From the NCBI RefSeq assembly GCF_026745355.1, contig NC_079205.1:37179545-37243544 (forward strand): a stretch of DNA of 64,000 nucleotides. Reading direction: 5' to 3'. This document shows positions 35,519-47,129 of the stretch, one piece after another. Origin of the DNA: Beta vulgaris subsp. vulgaris. Lineage: Eukaryota > Streptophyta > Magnoliopsida > Caryophyllales > Amaranthaceae. Both the position numbers and the translations under genes were made by a program. Below the pieces are notes generated by a model that saw only the letters and a list, made by a program, of their open reading frames with translations, was not told the origin of the DNA and made no database searches. Each line of letters starts with the position of its first letter. The stretch's first letter is position 1.

Positions 35519-36053
35519 TGCAACCTAATAACCATGAAAGATGAATTTAATAAAAAGTTAACCTAAATTCAACATGTGAGGTAAAATATAAGCTAAATTT
35601 AATCATTTTAGCAACAATATAAGCCATGAATCAAGACTAAAATTCAAAATCATAAGATGTTGAAATCGAAAAAAAAAAACTTCAAAGAAGGAATTAAACG
35701 CACCTACAATGATGAAGATGATGGGAACTTTCACCCTTTTCGCAATTCGCTGTTAAACGCACCTACAATTTCGCAAATTTCAGCAAATCCCTTCGCTAAT
35801 TTCCGAAATTCTCTCTTGTTGTTTCTCTGATGAAATAAAATGGAGGAGAGAGATAGAAGTTGTTTTGTTTTGTTTTGGGGGTTTTCGTTTCTGGGTGGGT
35901 ATTGTTATGTGGGTGGGTTTTTGGGTGGGTATGGTTATGTGGGTGGGTTTTTGGGTGGGTAATGTTACTTGGGTGGGTATTGTTAGTTGTGGAGGACTTT
36001 AATAAAAGTCAGACTTCCAACCAACCTATTTAATTACCTATTGTGCAGGTAAG
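35519..36053 (-). promoter_or_regulatory. 5' region of the MULE transposase gene
   Basis: It lies between the transposase start and the right terminal repeat. Near 35870-35985 the sequence has repeated GGGTGGGTATTGTTA/GGGTGGGTTTTTGG units (about 5). No clear TATA box. The promoter is probably here and in the terminal repeat. Confidence 0.45.
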
Positions 36054-36174
36054 TAGTCATAAACCTTAATTATAGTTAATACTAATGTAAGGTAAACTTG
36101 AACAGAAATAATCAAAAGTTAGACTTGAAATTGGAAGACCACGCAAAGGTTGACTTATTTAAAACAGTTTTTCC
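36054..36174 (-). repeat. MULE terminal inverted repeat, right
   Basis: Inverted match to 30539-30659. Confidence 0.95.
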
Positions 36175-36239
36175 TTTTTTAATTCCTTCTTCTTTTTTTT
36201 TTTTTGAGGGGAATAATTCCTTTCTTTTTGTAGCAACCG

Positions 36240-37465
36240 AATTGTTTAGAATTTTTTAATTAAAATAATACAAACTATTGTCCATTTTCCTGCAATAACA
36301 TAAACTTTTGATTATTTTAAAAAAATACAAACTTTTGTCTAAAATTTCTGCAATAGGGCATGACTGGTTAGTCACTTGTTGGTGCAGGTAAATTGCTTAT
36401 GTGGCACTTCTTCTTCCTCCATTTTTTTTTCTGCTTCATTCTTCTCTCCTGCCCCTTCTCCATTGTCTTTCTCCCTTGCCCAACCCTGACCCCACCCCTC
36501 CACTGCCCTTTTCCCCTAACAGAGTCGTCCCCTTCCCCCTAAACAATTGTCGCCCCCTCCCCCCCACTGCCACCTATCCTTTGACCAACACCAAAATCGC
36601 ACCTCACCCAGTCGAATTAGCTTCCCTCCAACCTCAAAACAACCCTTCATCCACCTATAAACAGCCGCAACACCCAAAATAACCCCTTACCTACCCGAAA
36701 TCAGACACCCCCTACCCGTTACACACTGCCCACCCCTGTAACAACCCTTCACCCACAAGAAATTAGCCCCCTCCTTAAAACCCACCGTCCTACCCCAAAA
36801 TCAGCCCCATCCAGAAATAATGATGGTGATATTTTGCTTTGGCAGTTTGTTAGGGTGGTTTGGGCTTTTTATTTTGTGGGTGAATTGAGGTTCGTGGTGG
36901 TGAGAGTGGTGTTGATAAGATTTGGTGGGTGGGGATCATGGTGGTTGTGGCTGGATTTTGTGTATTTCGAGGGTGATGGAGTGGAGGGGGATGGTTTTCG
37001 AGGCTGGGGTGGCTGGTATTATTTATGGATTTCGGGGGGTGAGTTGGTTGGGTTTGTTGGTTTTCCGGGGTGAAGGAGTGAAGGGAGTGGTTTTCAGGGG
37101 TGAACAGGTGGTTGGGTGGGGGAAAGAGACGTGGTGTTTTAATTTCATGGATAGTCGAGGGGAGGAGTTGTGTTTTGGGGTGGAGGAGGGGAGATGTGAT
37201 GTTGTCTGTGGTTGGGGTGTGGGAGAGGGAGAGTCTAGTGGTTTCATGGTAGGGTTTCAATTCGTAGGGGGGTGGGAGGAGAGAGAAAGAGATTTTGGGT
37301 GTTTTAAATTGTCTTTTACCTGTTTTATATGTTAAAGGTCACATTGTCCTACTGGAGAAATTTTAGGCAAAAATTTGTATTATTTAAAAATAATCAAAAG
37401 TTTGTATTATTGCGATAGAACGGCAAAAGTTTGAATTATTGTCATTAAAAAAATCCAATTGTTTA
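36240..37465. mobile_element. Second MULE-type non-autonomous element (1.2 kb, with 9-bp target duplication)
   Basis: The element proper is 36249-37456. Its inverted ends start GAATTTTTTAATTAAAATAA on the left and GGATTTTTTTAATGACAATA on the right and stay similar for about 115 bp (shared ATACAAACTTTTGATTATTT). The flanks are a perfect 9-bp duplication, AATTGTTTA (36240-36248 and 37457-37465). These ends differ from those of the MULE at 30539. The interior (36400-37300) has a C-rich left half and a G-rich right half on the plus strand, with open frames on both strands but no recognised domain. It may be a Pack-MULE with captured sequence or simply an extended inverted repeat. Confidence 0.85.
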
Positions 37466-37953
37466 AGCATTCCACCTTATTTTCCACTCTTTAAGGGCTC
37501 TATCAGATCGAACCCTTTCGCATGTTAAAATACTGAAAGATTTTTCTTTCGATTGAGTGTAATCATCTAACTATAAATAGGCAATTTACAGAGATTATTA
37601 TATTTAGTTATTTTAAGTGATCCTATTTCTTAAAAGCTAATTATAATCTATAGGTTAATAAAATCAATCTGCTAGTAAAATTAATCGATTACTATAAGTT
37701 CACACATTAAAACATCAAATTTTATCAAAAGCCTTTGGAGAGCTAAAGGTGACCGACAATTATGGGGGAGTTACAAAAGCATTGAATTTGTTATAAAATA
37801 AGCGAAGTTCATTGTCTTCTACAAGTGAGAGAAATTGGTTCTTCCTCCCATACGAGCATACGTTGGTGATCGGTTTGTACTTGTGGACCAACAGTTGTGG
37901 AATGACATTTAACGTTTTAAGAGTATGATTCCTGCAATCTGCTAAGTGCATCT
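37457..37953. repeat. Direct duplication, copy A (~480-500 bp)
   Basis: From TTAAGCATTCCACCT to CTGCTAAGTGCATCT this aligns with 38955-39429 in the same orientation, with many substitutions and small indels. On the minus strand copy A has an open 62-residue frame (37951-37760, MHLADCRNHTLKTLNVIPQL...) ending just before a conserved TAACTCCCCCATAA segment; copy B has lost it. No domain recognised. Confidence 0.85.
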
Positions 37954-38954
37954 ATATTCCTACAAACTCGACCAGTATTAGCATGCTAGACACTTTGGGG
38001 GTGGGGGAAGAATAAAGGAAGCCCATTTCCCATGTTTCCGTAACGGGGAGTGAACTCCCAACCTCAAGGTTGGAAGGTGAAATCATTTCCACTAGATCAA
38101 GCTTAGCTTGATACCCCCCTTCAGTTTATTGTTTAACGATTATTCTCCTCTTTATATATTCTTAGTATCATCTTGTATAGTATACCAGTGCACATCTCCA
38201 TTCCTCCCACTCTTTCCTCTCACTCCTTCCCTCTTTATTCCATTTCCTTATATTCCCCTCCCTTCCCTTTGCAAGACCAAAATTTTTGACAATTGAAACT
38301 ATCAATCATCTTTAAGTTCATCTTTACTCACTAATTACTATATGACCTCCTTTTTACACAAGACTTTTGTGGGATAATGACTTTCTAATACTCACAAAGA
38401 CAAAGCCCCAAAGGTATGTACAACATAATACTACAAAAGTTTTTTCACGAAAAGATAGCTTACACAAATAGAAAAGTAAATAAGCTCGAAAATCAACTAT
38501 AGAAGGCTAAGAGTGTACCATTCATATATGCTAGCAAATTAACAAATTTAGGGTTAGTTGAATATATATATAAGCTATACAAATTATTAGAATAGGTGGT
38601 TTAATTTAACATAAAATTAGACAAATTCAAGCTTACATTTTCCCAAAAAGCTCATTCCATCTTACTCTAATCCAACATTATCCCTAAACAACTCTCACCA
38701 ACCTAGTCATCCCTTCTCTTCTCTTTCATTACAACAGACAGTTTTAAAAATAACTTGATCGTGTTACTGAATAGATTAAACTAGTCTTAAATGGGATAAA
38801 CTTGTTACTGAATGGATTACAGAATATGATTACTGAATGGATTAAACTGGTCATTAGATAGATTAAAATAGTCACTATATTCAGAGAGATGATTCTTTCT
38901 CTTCTAAGTCTCAGGCTTGAGCGTTGCCTAATCTTAAATTAAGAGTAGGAGGTA
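37954..38954. other. Spacer between the two duplicated copies
   Basis: AT-rich. It holds the SINE-like piece and a short repeat of TTACTGAATGGATTA/AACTGGTCA units near 38765-38870. No gene seen. Confidence 0.5.
37995..38115 (-). mobile_element. Possible tRNA-derived SINE fragment
   Basis: The minus strand reads CTTGATCTAGTGGAAATGAT (A-box-like) followed by GGTTGGGAGTTCACTCCC (B-box-like), spaced as in plant SINEs, and then a GGGTGGGGGAAGAATAAAGG-type tail. No target duplication could be fixed. Confidence 0.5.
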
Positions 38955-39429
38955 AATTGCTTAAGCATTCCACCTCATTTCCCACTCCTTAATACTAGAA
39001 GATTTTTTTCTTATAATTGAATTTAATCATCTAACTGTAAATAGGAATATTAATGGAGATTATTGTATTATGTTATTTTTGGTGACCATAAACGTTTTCC
39101 TAGAAGCTGATTATAATCTGTAGGTTAATAAAAACAAAATACTAGTAAATTTAATCGAATTCATGAGGTCACATATTAAATAATTGGATTTTATCAAAAG
39201 CCACGAAAACCCTTGGATGACCTAAAGGTGATCAACCATTATGGGGGAGTTACAAAAGTAGTGAATTTTTTAATAAAATAAGTGAAGTTCATTGTCTTCT
39301 GCAAGTGAGAGAAATTAGTTCCTCCTTCCATACGAGAATACGTTGGTGATCAGTAAGTACTTGTGGACCAACAGTTGAGGAACAACATTTGACATTCTAA
39401 GAATATGATGTAATCTGCTAAGTGCATCT
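38955..39429. repeat. Direct duplication, copy B
   Basis: Diverged copy of 37457-37953 about 1.5 kb downstream. The minus-strand frame of copy A is broken here. Confidence 0.85.
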
Positions 39430-41690
39430 GCCAAGCCCGAAAAGTACTCAAAAAATAGATATGTAGCAACAATACCACATCAGGTCAAATCGAGGTAACG
39501 AAATAAAAGACAATGTGCACGATCAAACCTCAATAAGTCTCCACGGACCAAAAGGGGAGATTGATACACCATCACTCAACTGCCTGCAGGCAGGACAGAA
39601 GATTGCAATAACCCAACTTGACCCAATCATAAGTCGACACTAGAGACAGATCTGCGAGAGGCATGGGGAATCGCGTTGATACTCGCGATCCCTTATCAGT
39701 ACGCAACAGGCCGCAGACAGCTAGCTACAACAGAATGCACACCTTCTGCTCGTTGGATGTCCCCAGCATAGAAAGCCCCCTAGCCGCAACCTTGCGGGGA
39801 GCATAGGACAAACCCGTAGGAAGAGCATCGGCAACCGGGTCGATAAAATATCTGACCTGCGAGGTGTTGAACGACAACGCCTCACCTAACGACACTGAGG
39901 TGCTGGTGAAAGACAGGTCGCAAATCAAGGAGAAGTCTAGGGGGTAATAGTCAACTCCCTCTGGCGTATGTGAAAAGAGTTTCAAGTATCCCACCACCAC
40001 TCCAACAAACCGCAAACTACAATCTAGGAGGAATGAACATCTCCTAGGCTCTCGTAGACGTGAATGAAGCGAGATAGCCTGCTCTGCTCAAGTAAGACTA
40101 CTCGATCTTGAATATTTCGGACCTTCTTAAGCCAGTCAAAGGTGCCAAAATAACGGGTCTTACCCTCGTCTTGCAAATACAAGTACAATCAACAAGGGTG
40201 CCTAAACTTTAACCTAAAAGGAACTCGGCACAGAGCAGATGCTCACAACACCCGAAAGTGGTCGTTGGGACACGTGATGTTTCAGATCAAGGCGCAATTG
40301 CTTAGAAGTCCATCCCACAACCTTCCTTGCCTTCTTGGGATGCGGAGCAGCCCTACCACCCACCATCCTCCCTACCAGAATCCTTCAACGACTTACTAAC
40401 CGGATCAAAAACAACAAATAAGACAAAAATCAAAGAGTCCTTGACTCTAATATAAGTTACTAGATTTCATTTTCCTAAAAAACACTACCATCACATCTAA
40501 TAAGATTTCAGGAATCCATTTGAGTTGCAACATACAGGTCATAGCAAAATAACATACATCGTCACCTAAAGTACGATTTCTACCAGCAAAAAATCCACAG
40601 TTCCCTAAGCATGTTTCTAGGTTCCAGACTTAAGACTTAGAAACTACGCTAATTCTGATTCTAAGACTCGTGATCCAAGAATTATTATCAAATTCAAAGT
40701 TCCCTAAGCATGTTTCTATATTCCAGACTTAGAAACTACGCTAATTCCTATTCTAAGATTCATGATCCAAAAATAAATATCAAATTCAAAGTTCTCTAAG
40801 CATGTTTCTAGGTTCCAGACTTGGAAACTACGCTAATTCTGATTCTAAGATTGATGATATAAGTATTATCATCAAATTCAAAGTTCCCTAAACATGTTTC
40901 TTAGTTCCAGATTTAGAATCTACATTAAGCAGAATATAATTCTAGTTTCATGATATAAAGAATTATCGAACTACAAATGTAATGTGAACTCACACATGGA
41001 ATGAGTATCAAACTCGTGAGGAACAAGATCTGAAAAAAGAAAATACCTCAAAACTCGTAGGAGTTCGCCGTAGGTGGCGCACATCACTTGGTCCAAAATT
41101 CCAAACGTGATCAACATTTTCACCCCATAGGCACTGAGGAACAACGGAAAATCGCGAAAAAAAAAGCATATTAGAAAATAGAGGAGAAGAAAACCCACTT
41201 GGTGATGCAGGAATATGGTCGGTGAGGCAGGAAAACCCGCTGGAAAAAGGTCTGAAATGGTTCGAAAAAGTCAAACCCCAAACCCTAACAAAACTCGTGC
41301 AAAATCGCCCAAAATAACTCACAAAAGAGACAACCAAGTGAAAATAATCACTCCTCTAAGTTAGATCTAAAGAAACACTCAAGAATCAAGCGAGTTTATA
41401 GCTTTGAAATCTCAACAATGGTTGTTCAAGCTTAAGAGAGAGAGAAAAATGAAGAAAACGACGGAGAAGGACAAATGGGAGAAACTCTGGACGCTCGTGC
41501 TTTGTTAGGTCATTTGAAGACCTGCGTCCAGTGCACCAGGTGAACCGACAAAACACGCGCCTGACATACGCTTCTGCATTCACCGCAGCATCCCACGCCA
41601 AGGGCAGGTCTGTGCATCTTGCGCACAGTCCTATACAGCACCCTTAGGGCCTTCTTAGCCTAGTAGGGTGCACATGCTCAACTATATATG
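39430..41690. other. Unassigned block, probably transposon-derived
   Basis: The composition is richer in GC than its surroundings at 39480-40400, with a 96-residue minus frame (40015-39725: YYPLDFSLICDLSFTSTSVS...) and others at 41337-41008 and 41601-41386. None shows a domain I recognise. The 41510-41640 stretch has GCGC/CCAGGTG motifs resembling those near 44650-44750 in the Tat-like element. I infer internal or LTR sequence of a decayed retroelement, without proof. Confidence 0.4.
40590..40975. repeat. Tandem repeat, ~85-105-bp unit, four imperfect copies
   Basis: Each unit contains AAGTTCCCTAAGCATGTTTC, then GAAACTACGCTAATTC and TATCAAATTCAA. The fourth copy is the most diverged. Confidence 0.9.
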
Positions 41691-41859
41691 AATTCAAATT
41701 TTCTTTACGATATTACACGCGGCAAATTAACAGATTTTCGAATCCGCAACAAAAATACAATTTTGTCATTTTTATATTCCAACATGCGATACTCTATAAA
41801 TTTTCAACAAAAATTGCTCAAGAGACAACAAGTACTCATGAGTATCAACAATGGAAAAG

Positions 41860-42203
41860 ACACCGTTAGGTTTGCATACCATTTCAAATTAACAACGAAA
41901 GCACATCGTTAGGTCTACGGATCGTTTCAAATTAACAAAGGCAACAAACAAACTGCCAAGTATGCAGACCATCATTAATCTGAAAGGCGACAAACAAATC
42001 GTCAGGACCGCGGACCATCATAATTCTGAAAGGCGACAAACAAATCGTCACGTCTACGGACCATAATTAATCAAAAAGGCGACAAATAAATCGTCATGTC
42101 TGCGGACCATTATCAATCTGAAAGGCGACAAACAAACTGCCAGAGCATCATCAACTAAAAAGGCGACGGATAACCGCCAGGTCTAAGGACCATTACACAT
42201 CGA
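41860..42203. repeat. Minisatellite, ~48-bp unit, about 7 copies
   Basis: A unit with AAAGGCGACAAACAAATCGTCA then GCGGACCATCATTAATCTG recurs with variation. Such arrays between pol and the 3' LTR are typical of Tat/Ogre-type retrotransposons, and this one sits just upstream of a polypurine tract and LTR. Confidence 0.85.
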
Positions 42204-42427
42204 GACAACATAACTCCGACATGAGTCAGGCGAATAACTCATGAAACCTTCTTTCACACACCCTCTCATTATACACATTTAGAAATATGTTCCACACAAG
42301 CTTGTTCCTGAAGCTTTTTCTTATTTCGTAGGTACTGAAGAAAAATGGTGATTTTGGATTGCAGAGCATCTGGAATCATTCTCCGTCCCGACACATATAC
42401 TTTTACTTTTGGTTTTTCAAACCTCAG

Positions 42428-42443
42428 TCAAAGTGGGGGCTTA
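42428..42443 (+). promoter_or_regulatory. Polypurine tract upstream of the first Tat-like LTR
   Basis: TCAAAGTGGGGGCTTA directly precedes the LTR start. The equivalent before the second LTR is TCAAAGTGGGAGCTTC (52164-52179). Confidence 0.8.
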
Positions 42444-44006
42444 TGTAGAAACATAATCGTGTCTCCTCATTTAAGGATCCAATGATGAAACATACCGTGG
42501 TCTTAATTGGTTCGACCCAAAGGCATCGCAGTCTGAAAATCCATTCAAAACTATTTCGAAAAGTGTTAAAGTCCTATTTTAAAAGCCTAATTAATCATTC
42601 ATGATAATTAATTGTATTTTGATCCCAATCCTTTGAAAAGCCATATTAATTATTTAATAATAATTAATTGATTTATTTTAATAAATAAATATTTTCAAAA
42701 GATATTTTTTTATAGTTAATCAGGTTTCCGAAATTAAGGGATGAAAGAAATCTTTTACAACGCGTTTTAGAAAAGCTCGCAAAGGCACGTCAAGAGCTAG
42801 GCTGGTGCGACTAGTGCACGTCTGTGACTCGGCCGTAACTCTGTTCATCTGTGCCAGGTGCACTAATCTTCACCTGACACGTGGATTTCTGACAAATACA
42901 GAGTCCTGTGTCAAGCGCAATTCTCTGCGTGAGACGCAAAGTTTCTTTCTTATCTTTTTCAAAACGCGTGCCACATATACACTTTTTACTGGACATGTCG
43001 CAACAGGCGCTTGACATGTCATCCTGCGCTAGACACAGATGGCGCATGAGGCGCAACACCGTTTTCCCTACAAATAGGATCAATTTCAGTGCAGATTTGA
43101 GAACGAATTTTTCACATAACACTCAAAGAATACTTTACAAACCTTTCTACGAAACACATAACCTCCCTAAAAAACTCATACTTTCAAACACAAATACATC
43201 TAATCTACATACTTTCATACATTCAGATGTCCAGGCTTCACGATTGCTCGTCCTGAAGATTGTCAATCTTGCAGACCCAAGCCACAATATAATTTTGAGG
43301 GTCCTTAAGTAAATTCTTTATTTTTATATTGGACACTGTTTTTTTTATGATGTAGATCTTCAATATACAACAATCTACTATATAATCTAAACCTTTTTAT
43401 TTCTTTTTATTTATTTTTATACATTATTATATGTCTGCCTGATTATTCTATGAATATTATATGATTATGCTACTTTATTGCTTTTATCACTCACATGTTA
43501 TTTTTGCTAATCAAAGACCTAAAGAACTGTTCTAACATTAATCAAATTAATTTGGACAACCTGATAGGTTCCCTGTAATATTGATTGCATAATAACATAT
43601 CACTAAAAAATAGTCTTTTATGTGTTTCCTGAACCAACCTAGACTAATTATTTTTATGGCACTTAAAACATTATTTGGTTATTCTTTTACATAAACATTG
43701 ACATGAATTGATATTTAGTAGAGGCCAACAATGGGCAACATGACATTACAGGTTTGCATTTTGACCAACCTAGACTAATTATCTTTGGTTCATTTGGACC
43801 ATCTATGGAGTCATAACGAGAAAATCTACATTGGATAAGTCTCTGATTTGTCCCTATAATTTCCCAATATCTAATTAGGTTTATGATTCTTCCTTTAAAT
43901 AATTGTTGCCGACTTCAAAACAATTTTCAATACAAAACCTTTACAGTGGGTTAGTCAAATCTAATACGCGTTCATCCCGTGTAGGCGAAATATAAACACG
44001 CCTACA
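42444..44006 (+). repeat. Tat/Ogre-like LTR, first copy
   Basis: It begins TGTAGAAACATAATCG and ends ACGCCTACA (1563 bp), and matches 52180-55879 once the solo LTR there is removed. A PBS follows, so it acts as the 5' LTR of the gag-only element, yet a polypurine tract and about 100 bp of related internal sequence precede it, so it is also the 3' end of another unit. Confidence 0.85.
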
Positions 44007-44009
44007 ATT

Positions 44010-44028
44010 TGGCGACTCCACTAGGGAG
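44010..44028 (+). promoter_or_regulatory. Primer binding site of Tat/Ogre type
   Basis: TGGCGACTCCACTAGGGAG follows the LTR end by three bases. This form is typical of Tat/Ogre elements (reported as complementary to a tRNA-Arg). The tRNA match itself was not tested. Confidence 0.7.
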
Positions 44029-45121
44029 GATTTTAAAAAAAAATTAAATGAGTGGGTGAAACTCGAAAAATACGATCCATACTCTTTTTATGCATTTGAA
44101 TGACATTACAGGTTTGCATATGCATGGCTATTGTTTAAGCCACCATCATGATAATCTACCTTGCCACATTAGCACATGTTCTATGTGTGAGGTCACCCCT
44201 GGGGGAGGGAGAAGGGGTTTTTCTTTGTTCTTCCAAGAAGCTTCTGAGCAATAGTGTAAAATCTTAGTTATAAGCAAGCCTACCAAACCATGGATTTGTT
44301 CTCTTGTTCCTAACTTGAGAACTGGAGTGTGTCTTACATGTGGCCACCTCTTTAAGCAGGGGTACGAAGTGTGAGATCAATAATTTAGTCATGGACCCTT
44401 TTCAGACTAAACCTAAACGTGACCAATAGTTTCAAACATAGAACTGGACTTTAGGTTGGAACTTTTGCATCCATGTTATTTGACATATGCTTTTGATTGC
44501 AATTCTTGCCTGTTATTATATTGTCAAATTGTCATTATTATGCGTCGTTCCTAAAATCGCTTCTAATGAACAATAAAAAATCGTCAATTGCCCAATACGT
44601 CACCTAAATCCCCGGAAAACATGTCGGGGAGTAGTGCTCCAAGCGCATTAAGTTGCGCCTGGTGCATCACTCCCGCACCAGACGCACGGATGTACGTTGC
44701 CTGCAGTAATGCTGCGTGGCACGCACTCTGTGCGTCGCACGCTTTTCGCTGATTTAGTCGTCGTAATGGACGATCCTACGTTTAGTCCTATGTTTGTCTG
44801 TCTGCATTTGCGTAAAAAAATATGGTCATTTAGAAGTCTCACCTAATTAAAAAAAATCACTCTTTTCATGCAAGGTCGGGTCTGTCCTAAAAATTTCATA
44901 TAAAGTGGTCATTGTAGAGTTAGAGTTGTCATGCATGTATACCTCTTTCCACTTTCTCCCTTCTATTCAACTAATCTTTCCTATCAACTATACCCAATCT
45001 TACCTTAACATATTCAATCACTTTCAAAAAATACACTTACAATTTTCAAAATCAATCGTAGACCTCCTCCTACTCTACCTTTTTCAAAAAGTATTTACTA
45101 ATCATCATCATACCATTTATT

Positions 45122-45126
<5 letters not shown>

Positions 45127-45203
<77 letters not shown>
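45127..45203. repeat. (AT)n microsatellite
   Basis: About 77 bp of alternating A and T in the retroelement leader. Confidence 0.97.
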
Positions 45204-45207
<4 letters not shown>

Positions 45208-45382
45208 AATTAATCCATCATTTTTTCCTAACAAAAGATACAAAAAGTCAATCCAATCAACCCATTCTAAATACAATTTAGTGCAACTTGTACCAATCAA
45301 TATTATAGTCCATTCCAATTTAAGTCTAAGTCTAAGTCCAGTATAATCCAAATCTTAGGTCCATTTAGGCCCAATTCATTTC

Positions 45383-45570
45383 CTAGGTCTAGTTTACATC
45401 ATATGTAAACCCTAGTTAGTCTTTGGACTATAAAAGTCAGTCTTAAGACGATAAATTTCTCTAGGTCTAGTTTGCATTATATATAAACACTAGTCAGTCT
45501 TAGGACTATAAATTTCCCTAGGTCTAGTTTGCATTATATGTAAACCCTAGTCATTCTATAGACTATAAAA
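45383..45570. repeat. Tandem repeat, ~70-bp unit, three copies
   Basis: CTAGGTCTAGTTTGCATTAT then TAAACCCTAGTCAGTCT and GGACTATAAA repeat three times. Each unit holds a CTATAAA sequence. It lies in the leader, before gag. Confidence 0.85.
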
Positions 45571-45904
45571 GTTCATCCCCTAAGTCGAAATAACTTTTCT
45601 TGTCTATCCTGCTATGAGTCTAGTCTGCTTATTGTAAGTGCAAAGTCTAGTACTCATCAGTAAAGTCCAATCATTCAGTCTTCTTTCATAGACCAGTCCA
45701 GTCCAATCCATGTCTGCATATGCATATAGCTAGGCCCATGTCGTCATCATAACCATAATCATACCCCATTTCTAATCATTTCCTATTCCCATTCTCACTT
45801 TCACCTTCATCTCTTATCTCCCATTTCTCATCTCTATTTTTCATTTCGAAAATGTTGTTTCTTAAAATTTACGAGGTCCATTCGATTTCCGTTCGGGACA
45901 AGTC

Positions 45905-46732
45905 GTGAGATTAAAACTTAGGAACGTCCAACAGAGAGGCAACAAGGTCAGCCTACTCCTAGACTCGTCAAACGCATCCTCGCTTTTTCAGATGAATCCT
46001 CCGACTCTTCTGAGTCGTCATTTGAAATGGGGGACCCTAATGAACAACTCAGTGCATTATGGATCAGCTTACACTGATCAACTCTCGTCTTGAGGAACAA
46101 GACAAAGAGATTAAGGCACTGAGGGAGAAGCTAACTAAAGAAGACGAACAAGGCGACACCATCACCAATCAAGTCCAACACGGATTTGAGGTTCGAAAAA
46201 CTCGAGCAATTCATCCAGTCAATTCCCGCACTCGAGAGTAAGGCTCATGGCCATGACATCATTGATCCTGAACTAAGGGGTAAGCTCCCTAAAAAGGTAA
46301 CATTGGGTAACCTCCCAAAAATCAAGGGGGTTGAAGACCCGAATGATCATCTGAGATCTTTTTCCATCTCTATGGCTCTCAACGGCGTGAGCAAGGACCT
46401 GTGTGCTTATGTCTTTCCCTTAGCCTTGGATGCACATCCATCCAAGTGGTTCAGATCGATAAACAAAGCCTAGTTGAATGACTGGGACTACATCAGAGAA
46501 GAGTTCCATAAACAATACATATACTATACTTAACTTCCCATTGGCCTTCGTAGGTTGGAGTTAAGTAAACAAAACTCCAACGAAGACTTTGTTACCTTCC
46601 TTAACAAATGGAGGGAAAAAGTTGCACAAATGTCTAACATGCCATCTTAAGAAGACCAAGTCTAAATGGTGATCCATAATCTACAACCTAAGTACGGAGA
46701 ACGTATTAAATTCCAACCTATAGAGTCTTTCA
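45905..46732 (+). pseudogene. Tat-type gag, N-terminal and central part, broken
   Basis: One frame gives a short coiled-coil (MDQLTLINSRLEEQDKEIKA at 46059). After a frame change comes the Retrotrans_gag core (LGNLPKIKGVEDPNDHLRSF, FPLALDAHPSKWFRSI). Stops follow at about 46471, 46531, 46647 and 46662, but the downstream gag reading (NDWDYIREEFHKQY, FVTFLNKWREK) is still clear. It is cut by the CACTA element at 46733 and continues at 49917. Confidence 0.85.
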
Positions 46733-47129
46733 CATCAGTAGAATAAATGCTTATTGCTTCGGTCATTAAGTGGCATATTTCGGCGATTTTGGCCGCGCAA
46801 CAATTAAGGATACAACAATAGGTAATTAAACTATTGATGCGGTTATTTCAACGTATTGCTGCGATTTCTAGCGAAAATCGCAGCAATATGGTTATTTTTT
46901 TATTAGAAAAATACAACGTATTGATGCGGTTTTGTAACAATATGCTGTATTTTTTAATAAAAAAAATAAAATATTGTTGTGGTTTTCCAGAAACCGCAGC
47001 AATACGCTATAATATTGCTGCGGTTTTCCCCAGAAATCGCAGCAATATAATGATTTTTAAAAAAAAATATTTTTATGCACGTATGTTTCGTTTGTAAATT
47101 GGATAAACCCATAAGTTGATTGGTACAAG

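Larger units (their letters stand above)
30539..36174 (-). mobile_element. Complete Mutator-like element (MULE) with transposase and GRF zinc-finger genes
   Basis: The 5636-bp element has terminal inverted repeats of about 121 bp (30539-30659 and 36054-36174) starting GGAAAAATTGTTTTAAATAA, with only two differences seen, and a perfect 9-bp target duplication. It carries two convergent genes: a plus-strand GRF zinc-finger gene at the left end and a minus-strand mudrA-like transposase gene from the right end. Near-identical ends and an unmutated duplication indicate a recent insertion. The left end sits 214 bp upstream of the NAC-alpha start codon. Confidence 0.96.

Noticed and set aside
36401..37335. 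Overlapping proline- and glycine-rich frames on both strands
   Set aside because: They follow from the C-rich and G-rich composition of the MULE-type element; none has a domain or splice structure I can defend.
40590..40975. CRISPR-like array
   Set aside because: Units are contiguous, imperfect tandem repeats without unique spacers, in a plant nuclear context.
41860..42203. CRISPR-like array with ~48-bp period
   Set aside because: No constant repeat/unique spacer pattern; a minisatellite next to a retroelement polypurine tract.
44905..45351. Frames ending in long IYIYIY runs on both strands
   Set aside because: Translation of the AT microsatellite.
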